DNA of 7,306 nucleotides from Flavobacterium sp. MC2016-06 (GTDB lineage: Bacteria > Bacteroidota > Bacteroidia > Flavobacteriales > Flavobacteriaceae). Positions 1 to 6,133 of the stretch are shown in pieces. Every line of letters begins with the position of its first letter. The first letter of the stretch is position 1. Position numbers and translations under genes: made by a program. The stretch covers positions 1-7,306 of the forward strand of contig NZ_WMID02000066.1 of assembly GCF_009711165.2 (NCBI RefSeq). Direction: 5' to 3'. The notes beneath the pieces are model-generated. The model was given only the letters and a program-made list of their open reading frames with translations, ran no database searches and was not told the origin of the DNA.

Positions 1-1428
1 AACATTATTTGAACTGTAACCGCTTCCGTTGAAGCTGTATTCGTATGGTGTTGTTCCTGTTCCTGCTGTAACGTTTACTGTAACTGTTCCAGCTACTTTT
101 CCGTTAGAAGTATTACATGTAAAGCCAACTGCTGCAACTGTAGCTGCCAATGTTGATGGCTGTGTTAATGTAATAGTTCCAATAGCAGATACACAACCTT
201 TACTATCCTTTACTTGATAAGGATAAGCTGTACCAGCACTTAAGCCTGTATAATTTGTTGTTGTTGTAAAAGCACTATTATTAAAGCTATAAGTATAACC
301 TCCTGAACCTCCAGCGCCAACTAATTGTAAAGAACCATTTGCAGATCCGTTACAAGCTGGGTTTACTACTGCAGTTACTGATACTGTTGGGTTAGATATT
401 GCACTTACCGATGCTGTTGTAATTGCAGAACAACCCTTAGAATCTGTAACTCTAAATTGGTATGAACCTGCAGTTGCTGTCGAATAAGTATTAGAAGCCA
501 TTGCAGTATAACTAGTTCCTGCATTAGTAGAAACTTCATACGTATATCCAGCAGTTCCTCCTGTTGGCGTAATTGTAATTACAGCATTTGGTGAAGCAGT
601 ACAATCTAAAGCTTTAGTTGTTGCCGCTACAGCAGTTAATTCTGGAGCAACAACAATTCCACTAACTGTAACTTGACAATTATTACTGTCTGTTACAACA
701 ATAGAATGCGTTCCAACTGCAACGTTTGTGAATGTATTTGAAGTTTGTGCTGAAGCACCATCTAAACTATATGTTAATGTTCCTGAGCCTGTTGCTGTTA
801 CTACTAGTGTAGCTTTATTGGCTGTATCATAACAAAGATCTGAACTAGCATCTAAAGAAGCCGTTGGAGGCGTAGGTGCTACAACGTTTACAACTGCAGA
901 AGCAGATGATGCACAAGCATTTAAATCTTTAGTATATATATTATATGATCCCGTAGGTACATTTGCAAATACCCCTGAACTTTGGAATGCAGTAATTACT
1001 GTTCCAGTACTAGTTCTTAATTCATACTGATAAGCTGGTGTTCCTCCACCTGCAACAGCAGTGATTGTAGCCCCAGTTGTACAAGTTGCTTGTTTAGTAA
1101 CTGAAGCTGTAATAGTTAAAGCTGTTGGAGTTGCAATTAATTGAGAGAATGGGAAACTACATGTAGCAGCCGTATTATCAAAACGAATTTTAATATCGTA
1201 TGTCTTACTTGTTAATCCTGTAACTGTTACTGGAGATGATTGAGAATTTACCCATGTAACACCATTATCCATTGAATAATCGAATCCATAAGGTAAATTG
1301 AAATTTTGTGCTGCAAGTGTAACTTCACCATTATTAGCTCCATTACAAGTAACATCTTTATGTCCTGTAATTGAAGCTGTAAATGATTTACTACTATCAA
1401 CAACAAAATTGAAATCTCTTGTAGATAA
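1..1428 (-). repeat. Second SprB-repeat block, continuing off the window (residues ~1528-2003)
   Basis: Five full units and a partial one follow the jelly-roll, starting near residues 1528, 1629, 1716, 1790, 1875 and 1953. Each full unit has the paired cysteines: 1555/1617, 1643/1699, 1726/1778, 1803/1860 and 1886/1939. The partial unit has Cys1965 and TGTTPYEYSFNGSG. The first unit contains an Asp-box (SMDNGVTW). The units are joined by Pro-containing linkers (TP, APTPP, VAP, SNP, TQPS). The array has no sign of ending at the window edge. Confidence 0.8.
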
Positions 1429-4400
1429 ACATGATTTAGGTAATTGATAAACTGAAATATCATCAATTAATAAATCATTTCCATCATATAATATACTTCC
1501 TGAACGAATTACAAATGTAAGGTTCGTATTATTTCCTGGATCTAAAGTAAAAGTTGGTATCCAAACCCATTTTGCTCTATTAGGATCATTATTTGCCGCA
1601 GCAATTTCTCCTGTATCTTGAGTTGCAACAACTTTTCCTGAAGGATCGACTAATTCAAATCTTACTTTAGGTGCTGCTCCATTTACTCCTACATTTAATA
1701 AATTGGCTACGTATAAATCAACTTTTACCGGTTGATTTGGAATTACGTCTGCAATTGGCTTACTATATAATATACCATAATCTCCAGCTGCTGAACCAAC
1801 ATTAACTGCTAAAAATCTTCCATTTGCATTTGTTCCTAATGAAGTGTGGTCTTTAAATTTAAACCAGCTTCCGTTATTTGGTACAATTGCACTCGTAACT
1901 TCATACTGATTATCTTCTAAAGTAAGTCTTGAATCAGGACATGTTGAAGGTGTTATTGATAAATCATGGAAACAATAAGCTGATGCAATACCTGGTGAAG
2001 TCGTATTTCCTCCAATACCAAAGTCTTCTTTCAACAAGTTACTATAAGTAGCTGCTGCAATTAAATTATATTTTACAACTATAGTATGTGTTCCTGTAGG
2101 GATATTATTAAATACATTATTTGTAATTGGTGAATTTGGCTGACCATCTAAATAATATTCATATGTATAATTTGAACCTCCTGTATTGGTAACAGTTGCA
2201 GTAGTTTTTCCTGTACCATCACAATTATAAACAACAGCGTCTATTTTAATTGTAGGATCTGCAGGTTTTGGATCTAGTGTAACTGTATAAGGAATTGTAT
2301 ACGTACAACCTACATTATCTTTAACTACTAAAGTATAAGTTCCTTGTAAAACTTCTTTTTCAGGAGAAGCCTGCCAAGTAGCTCCGCCATCAAAACTATA
2401 TTGATAAGGAGCTGTTCCACCAGATACGTTTGTAAATCTTAATTTACCACCAAGACCACTAAGTGTACATCCTGCTAATTCTGCTACTCCTCCAGAAGCA
2501 GAAATAGCTGCTGCCGGTGAAGAAATTGATACCGCTTGAGCCGGATCAGTACAAGTTGTTCCAGATAATGTATATTTTACAACTACATTATAAGTTCCTG
2601 CGTTTAAGTTAGAGAATGTTGAATTAGAACTCCATGTAGCACCATTATCAATACTATATTGAATTGTATAACCATTTTGTGCCGTAACGTTTACTTTAAT
2701 TTCTCCTTTATCTGTATAACATTTAATGTCTGTTTTAGAAACTGTATATACTGGTTTTGGATTTGCTGTTACTGTGATAGTGTTTGTAGCCTTACAACCA
2801 TTTGCATCAGAAACTGTAATATTATATACTCCTCCTGCAGGTAATGTTGCAAAAGTTACAGGAATTGTTGATGTAGAAGTATAAAGAGTATAATCTGAAC
2901 CATTATACGCATAATAATAAGGAGTACTTCCTCCTGTTATTGTTAATTTAATTGCACCATCAGAACATGCTGTTAGTGTTGGAGAAAGTGCTGGTGTAAC
3001 TTTAAGCTGCGTAGCACTAGTAATTGTAATTCGCTGCTTATCTGTACAGCCATCATCAGTAACAACCTCTACGTCATAAGAACCAGCTGCTAATTGATCG
3101 TATAGATACTGGTTAGATGAAATTTTACCAGAAGTATTTAAAAGAGAAGATGGAGACCTTCTATATATATTAAAAGTATATTGTGGAGCTGCATCATTGG
3201 CCACAATTAAAACCTGACCTAAATCACCATAACATTTTGGTTGAGAAGCTGTTACCGTCATAGTAAAAGCTCTCTTTCTAATTACAATGTCTTTTACAGT
3301 AAAAATACAAGGATTGGTTGTTACACCAATTTGTTTAATGTAAACTGTATATGTTTTTTGAGTAACTCCAGCAGCCCAAGTACTTCCTTTTATAACAAAA
3401 ATAGGGCTTGTTTGGTAAGCACTTAATACCGGAGTAGCCGTTTGTTCTGCAATAGCATATTGATAACCCGCTGGAACACCACCAATAGTGATATTTCCAT
3501 CTGAACTACAAATAATATCTTTATGTGTTTCAGTTGGGTTTAATAAGTTTTGATATACATTAAAGTAGAAACGGTTAAAACATCCGCCTGTATAATTTAA
3601 TGTTAATCGAAATTGCCCAGACTGATTTGCTCTGTAATCAGGGCCATCTGCAACTTTAGTCCATGTACATGCAGTTGCTTCATTCGCACAATTTTGGCTA
3701 GTCGTGGCTGTACAGCTTCCTTCATCTAGCTTTTCCCAGACAATAACAGATCCGTCAGCAATGCCTGTTGCTATATCTCTATAAGAATTAGCACCACACA
3801 AGAAAATATTAGGCAGCATTTTACCATTACTTGTACATTGTACAACTTGGTCTGCATACTTAATAACAGGATTTGTTGCAACACCTCCAAAAGGAGCTAC
3901 TGTAATTTGCTCTGTATAATCTGTACATGGTTTGTTACCAATTCCTGTTACTGTATAAACACCAGGTGTTGTTACTGTAACAGATTGTCCTGTAGCAGTA
4001 AATGATCCAGGTCCAGTCCAGTTGTAACTTGCATATCCATCTGAAGCTTTAACAACTTGGCTTGCACTACATAAAACTATGTTTTGTGTAAACTTACAAT
4101 CTTTAACTCCAACTAAGAAGTTTGTAGATTGAGGTGTACCAAGATTACAAGAAGTATAAGATGATAAACTTGGGTCATCTGTAATCTGCGATGGATTTAT
4201 GCTTCCTTTATAAGTAGCGTAAGCAGAGTTTTGGATAATATTGTCACAAGCATCACTCAACTCATTACAAGTTGGAACTACTTTAACACTCAATCTTATT
4301 AAACTACGAACAAAAGGAGGTCCAGGAACCAAATTCTTTTTTACTAAAGCATCTGGAATTTTGAAAAGAATTGTTCTTGTTGCAGCATCATAAGTTACAT

Positions 4401-6009
4401 TGTCTGCAATAGTCATTCCTGCAGGCAAAGAAGTAATATCTCCAGGGAAATTGAAAATAATGTTTTTTGGTAAAACATCTTTAACTACAAATTCTTTAGA
4501 ATCGTCATTACCTTGGTTTTCAAAACCGATTACATAGTTTAACTGTTCTCCTAAAGTAACATCTTTTAAACTCGCATCGTTACCCGCAGTATCAAAAACT
4601 TGTTTCGTTAATAATATTTTTGGTTCTATAATTTCGACTGCAAAAGTCGATAGAAAAGCCCCATAACCATCACTTGATGTTGTCAGTCTTAAAGTTGCTC
4701 CTGTTTCATCATTAGGAACAACACTGTTTAATGCACCCGAGGCCGACGGTGGGTTTTGCACAATTACCTGATCAATATCAAACCCCATAGTATTGGTACT
4801 ATTAGGTGTCCTTGAAAGATAATGTGCGCCGTTGGCAGAAATTGTTGCATTAAAGAAATTACCGACTGGGTTTACTGCATCGTAAATAACGGTAAAGGCA
4901 CTTGATTTATTAGCTTTAAATTGTAAGTCATCTCCTGTTTTAAGGTTATCACCTTCAAGGGCTCCAACACCAATTTTTGCATTTACAGGCAATGGCGAAG
5001 GTAAAGTCTGGAAACCACTTACAGTATAATCTACTGTTTTAATTCCTCCTGCATCTGGATTAACTCCTACATATCCATCAAAAACAGAAATAAATTTACT
5101 TGGCAAAGTTGGACTTTCATAAATCACAACTAAAGACCATCCTCCTGCTCCACCACCATCACGTTTACCTAAAGCGGCACGAACGTTGGCAACGGTGTAA
5201 ACTCCATCTGCATCTGCTAGACCTTGTAAAATTGATGTTACATCTTTATAACATACATAAGGAGAATCCTTAAACGAGTTTTGAACATTTGTATAGTTAT
5301 ACCCGTCAAAAATAACTTTATCTGCTGTTAAATCTTGATAAGCTCCTGTTGGAACTTTAAATTTTACTGTATTCCAATCTTCGATTCTTTTAGATCCAGT
5401 ATACTTTTTACTATTATCAGTACTTCTTTCATACGGATAAATTGCAGACCAATACAATCCGGCAAAAGTAATTTTTTTACAAGTATTGTTGATTTTTAAT
5501 TCTGAAGACGATGAACTGAAAACTCCTGTTCCTGGTACAACATTGATGTACTCAACATTGTAATCATTATTATCTCCTGCTGCGTTAAAAGGAGTATTTG
5601 CTTCTGCTGTTAAGGTAGCCAAATTGGTAACAGTACCTGTAAAGGTTACTCCCGTTTGAGGTCCCGCAGTAGGCGAATACTTAGGTGCAGTATCTACTTT
5701 ATTGATAACAGTGTTACCAATTAAAATAACATCACCTTTTACTTTTATACTTCCACCAGCAAGTCTAGGTGTAAAAGCAGTCCCGATTTGAGCATTTACC
5801 GAAGTAAAACTTAAAAACAAGAACAAAACAAGCATCATATAATGAGCTGCTTTTTTTGTATTTAAAGTCATTAATTTATCCAGATTAACATCCGGAAAAT
5901 AAAGCTTTAAATTGTCCAACTGACATTTACTATAAGAAACTAAGTTCTTACCGAATGTAATAACAGTTTTTACGCTTTTAAAGATAGTAGGTTTTTTCAT
6001 GGTCTTCAT
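1..6009 (-). CDS. sprB: SprB-type giant gliding-motility adhesin, N-terminal 2003 residues (runs off window)
   Basis: One frame is open from ATG at 6009 to position 1 with no TAA, TAG or TGA. I read every in-frame triplet. The product is Thr/Ala/Asn/Gly-rich and modular, with a long leader and signal peptide, a ~390-residue N-terminal domain, a DUF11-like domain, a Cys-rich module, and about a dozen Ig-like repeats with the SprB-repeat signature (Cys near the start, GGT.PY.YS mid-way, aGtY.v.V.D..GC at the end). A jelly-roll-like domain interrupts the array. SprB of F. johnsoniae (about 6,500 residues) is a filamentous surface adhesin exported by the type IX system and propelled by the gliding motor. 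Its C-terminal sorting domain would lie outside this window. Starts at 6000 and 5871 are also possible. I prefer 6009 because the frame upstream of 5871 is open and protein-like, an A-rich stretch precedes 6009, and an in-frame stop lies only 37 bases upstream. Another long SprB-repeat adhesin is possible, but the upstream neighbour supports sprB. Confidence 0.85.
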   Translation of the reverse strand, partial: MKTMKKPTIFKSVKTVITFGKNLVSYSKCQLDNLKLYFPDVNLDKLMTLNTKKAAHYMMLVLFLFLSFTSVNAQIGTAFTPRLAGGSIKVKGDVILIGNTVINKVDTAPKYSPTAGPQTGVTFTGTVTNLATLTAEANTPFNAAGDNNDYNVEYINVVPGTGVFSSSSSELKINNTCKKITFAGLYWSAIYPYERSTDNSKKYTGSKRIEDWNTVKFKVPTGAYQDLTADKVIFDGYNYTNVQNSFKDSPYVCYKDVTSILQGLADADGVYTVANVRAALGKRDGGGAGGWSLVVIYESPTLPSKFISVFDGYVGVNPDAGGIKTVDYTVSGFQTLPSPLPVNAKIGVGALEGDNLKTGDDLQFKANKSSAFTVIYDAVNPVGNFFNATISANGAHYLSRTPNSTNTMGFDIDQVIVQNPPSASGALNSVVPNDETGATLRLTTSSDGYGAFLSTFAVEIIEPKILLTKQVFDTAGNDASLKDVTLGEQLNYVIGFENQGNDDSKEFVVKDVLPKNIIFNFPGDITSLPAGMTIADNVTYDAATRTILFKIPDALVKKNLVPGPPFVRSLIRLSVKVVPTCNELSDACDNIIQNSAYATYKGSINPSQITDDPSLSSYTSCNLGTPQSTNFLVGVKDCKFTQNIVLCSASQVVKASDGYASYNWTGPGSFTATGQSVTVTTPGVYTVTGIGNKPCTDYTEQITVAPFGGVATNPVIKYADQVVQCTSNGKMLPNIFLCGANSYRDIATGIADGSVIVWEKLDEGSCTATTSQNCANEATACTWTKVADGPDYRANQSGQFRLTLNYTGGCFNRFYFNVYQNLLNPTETHKDIICSSDGNITIGGVPAGYQYAIAEQTATPVLSAYQTSPIFVIKGSTWAAGVTQKTYTVYIKQIGVTTNPCIFTVKDIVIRKRAFTMTVTASQPKCYGDLGQVLIVANDAAPQYTFNIYRRSPSSLLNTSGKISSNQYLYDQLAAGSYDVEVVTDDGCTDKQRITITSATQLKVTPALSPTLTACSDGAIKLTITGGSTPYYYAYNGSDYTLYTSTSTIPVTFATLPAGGVYNITVSDANGCKATNTITVTANPKPVYTVSKTDIKCYTDKGEIKVNVTAQNGYTIQYSIDNGATWSSNSTFSNLNAGTYNVVVKYTLSGTTCTDPAQAVSISSPAAAISASGGVAELAGCTLSGLGGKLRFTNVSGGTAPYQYSFDGGATWQASPEKEVLQGTYTLVVKDNVGCTYTIPYTVTLDPKPADPTIKIDAVVYNCDGTGKTTATVTNTGGSNYTYEYYLDGQPNSPITNNVFNNIPTGTHTIVVKYNLIAAATYSNLLKEDFGIGGNTTSPGIASAYCFHDLSITPSTCPDSRLTLEDNQYEVTSAIVPNNGSWFKFKDHTSLGTNANGRFLAVNVGSAAGDYGILYSKPIADVIPNQPVKVDLYVANLLNVGVNGAAPKVRFELVDPSGKVVATQDTGEIAAANNDPNRAKWVWIPTFTLDPGNNTNLTFVIRSGSILYDGNDLLIDDISVYQLPKSCLSTRDFNFVVDSSKSFTASITGHKDVTCNGANNGEVTLAAQNFNLPYGFDYSMDNGVTWVNSQSSPVTVTGLTSKTYDIKIRFDNTAATCSFPFSQLIATPTALTITASVTKQATCTTGATITAVAGGGTPAYQYELRTSTGTVITAFQSSGVFANVPTGSYNIYTKDLNACASSASAVVNVVAPTPPTASLDASSDLCYDTANKATLVVTATGSGTLTYSLDGASAQTSNTFTNVAVGTHSIVVTDSNNCQVTVSGIVVAPELTAVAATTKALDCTASPNAVITITPTGGTAGYTYEVSTNAGTSYTAMASNTYSTATAGSYQFRVTDSKGCSAITTASVSAISNPTVSVTAVVNPACNGSANGSLQLVGAGGSGGYTYSFNNSAFTTTTNYTGLSAGTAYPYQVKDSKGCVSAIGTITLTQPSTLAATVAAVGFTCNTSNGKVAGTVTVNVTAGTGTTPYEYSFNGSGYSSNNV
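1429..2040 (-). other. Jelly-roll-like domain within the repeat array (residues ~1324-1527)
   Basis: About 204 residues break the repeat pattern between two SprB repeats. Landmarks are KEDFGIGG (about 1327), AYCFHD with Cys1346, Cys1357, LEDNQYEV, FKDHTSLG, NGRFLAVNVG, ILYSKPI, DLYVANLL, VRFELVDPSG, KWVWIP and GNDLLIDDISVYQ, closing at Cys1527. The ordered strands, the DHT and DDIS-type motifs and the length match carbohydrate-binding/MAM-like jelly-roll modules common in Bacteroidota surface proteins. Ligand binding, perhaps to a polysaccharide, is inferred from fold type only. Confidence 0.6.
2041..3543 (-). repeat. First SprB-repeat block, six Ig-like units (residues ~823-1323)
   Basis: There are six diverged units, starting near residues 823, 914, 1001, 1087, 1166 and 1250. 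The typical pattern is a strand ending in C, then G.i...v.GGT.PY.YS, a variable loop, l.aGtY.v.V.D..GC and a closing I.V strand. Cys pairs are 834/901, 926/988, 1015/1072, 1097/1153 and 1181/1235. The last unit has Cys1263 but no partner. The third and fourth units carry Asp-box motifs (SIDNGATW and SFDGGATW). DNA identity between units is low, so this is an old array. Confidence 0.8.
3544..3891 (-). other. Cys-rich module (residues ~707-822)
   Basis: Six cysteines fall within about 85 residues (725, 738, 766, 774, 781, 810), much denser than elsewhere. The module contains SVIVWEKLDEGSC, a CTWTKV strand and a conserved-looking end, GQFRLTLNYTGGCFNRFYF. I do not recognise a named family. After Sec export the cysteines probably form structural disulfides. 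Confidence 0.5.
3892..4098 (-). other. PKD/Ig-like segment (residues ~638-706)
   Basis: The segment opens with Cys638 and Cys647, then has YNWTGPGSFTATGQSVTV and PGVYTVTG, the usual central and late strands of PKD-like domains in Bacteroidota surface proteins, and ends at Cys695 with a Gln-Ile-Thr-Val strand. It probably acts as a spacer between the N-terminal head and the repeat stalk. Confidence 0.55.
4285..4620 (-). other. DUF11-like domain (residues ~464-575)
   Basis: The segment starts KILLTKQVFD, continues with VTLGEQLNYVIGFENQGND and KDVLPKNIIF, and ends with FVRSLIRLSVKVV. This follows the conserved DUF11 pattern (Lys-containing first strand, V..G..l.Y.i...N.G, then D.LP), an Ig-like fold found in large bacterial surface proteins. 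Some relatives form internal isopeptide bonds and Lys468 sits where such a lysine could lie, but that is inference. Confidence 0.65.
4621..5790 (-). other. N-terminal domain of the SprB-like protein (residues ~74-463)
   Basis: This non-repeated region begins the mature protein. Recognisable blocks are AGLYWSAIYPYERS (about 183-196), a VCYKDVTSIL segment, GGWSLVVIYE (289-298) and ISVFDGY (307-313), with mostly beta-strand-like alternation. From memory, the GGWSLVV.YE plus VFDG combination also occurs near the start of other giant bacterial surface proteins carrying DUF11 repeats. I cannot name the Pfam family with confidence. It may cap the distal tip of the filament, because T9SS substrates are anchored through their C-terminus. 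Confidence 0.6.
5791..6009 (-). other. Extended leader plus Sec signal peptide (residues 1-73)
   Basis: Residues 1-46 are polar with Lys, Asp and aromatic residues (MKTMKKPTIFKSV at the start). Residues 47-73 form a normal signal peptide: basic TLNTKKAAH, hydrophobic core MMLVLFLFLSF, and SVNA before Gln74. Cleavage after Ala73, leaving an N-terminal Gln, is common in exported Bacteroidota proteins. Either translation starts at Met47 (5871) and the first 46 codons are untranslated, or this adhesin has an extended signal peptide. Confidence 0.75.
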
Positions 6010-6020
6010 TTTGTTTTTGG

Positions 6021-6041
6021 CCTTAACATTATTTCTTAAGG
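6021..6041 (-). promoter_or_regulatory. Inverted repeat just upstream of the sprB-like start (CCTTAA/TTAAGG)
   Basis: CCTTAA at 6021-6026 pairs with TTAAGG at 6036-6041 around a 9-base loop. In the mRNA the hairpin would end 11 bases before the ATG at 6009 and would bury the only GG-rich segment near the start. That could influence translation initiation. The six-bp stem has four A:T pairs, so it is weak. Confidence 0.35.
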
Positions 6042-6088
6042 GGCATTAAAAAATAAATCTTAGCACTCTGAAACATTTATTGTTATGT

Positions 6089-6110
6089 CCTTCTCAAATT
6101 TTTAAGAAGG
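6089..6110 (-). other. Inverted repeat, 6-bp stem (CCTTCT/AGAAGG)
   Basis: CCTTCT at 6089-6094 pairs with AGAAGG at 6105-6110 around a 10-base AT-rich loop. The stem lies 21 to 42 bases after the tandem stop of the upstream gene. No T-run follows it on the minus strand, so it is not a classic intrinsic terminator. It could be an mRNA processing or stabilising hairpin. The short stem makes chance possible. Confidence 0.4.
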
Positions 6111-6133
6111 GCCGACTTTATATTTTTAATCTA

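Larger units (their letters stand above)
6010..6133 (-). promoter_or_regulatory. Intergenic spacer / 5' leader of the sprB-like gene
   Basis: This 124-bp spacer separates two co-directional genes. I see no convincing Bacteroidota promoter (TTTG, about 19 bases, then TAnnTTTG). The nearest attempt is a TTTG at 6099-6096 followed by a poor -7 element. The genes are therefore more likely co-transcribed, as sprD and sprB are in F. johnsoniae. The spacer holds two short inverted repeats (listed separately) and, just before the ATG at 6009, an A-rich stretch (AAAAACAAA) typical of translation starts in this phylum. An in-frame TAA at 6048-6046 bounds the start region of the downstream frame. Confidence 0.5.

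Noticed and set aside
1248..1466. 72-codon minus-strand reading frame starting at 1466
   Set aside because: It overlaps the adhesin gene in a different frame and its product is low-complexity Ile/Leu/Met/Gln, as expected from an out-of-frame reading of Thr/Asn-rich codons.
29..3426. Short plus-strand reading frames at 29-217, 2659-2844 and 3241-3426
   Set aside because: All are antisense to the open adhesin frame, and their Cys/Asn/Ser/Ile- or Val/Thr-rich products mirror the repeat codons. No start signals or domain features support them.
1..3543. CRISPR array or mobile-element repeats
   Set aside because: The periodicity is at protein level, with units of about 75-100 codons and low DNA identity. 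There are no short identical direct repeats with unique spacers, no terminal inverted repeats and no transposase.
6029..6076. Possible 15-residue leader peptide (ATG at 6076, TAA at 6031-6029) in the spacer
   Set aside because: It has no start signal and no run of regulatory codons, and its length is expected by chance in AT-rich DNA.
6061..6100. Bacteroidota-type promoter (TTTG ... TAnnTTTG) ahead of the adhesin gene
   Set aside because: The TTTG at 6099-6096 has only a TAAATGTT-like element about 15 bases on, with two mismatches and short spacing. The operon context explains transcription better.
6089..6110. Intrinsic terminator after the upstream gene
   Set aside because: The stem is short and AT-rich and is followed by ACATAACAA rather than a T-run on the transcribed strand.
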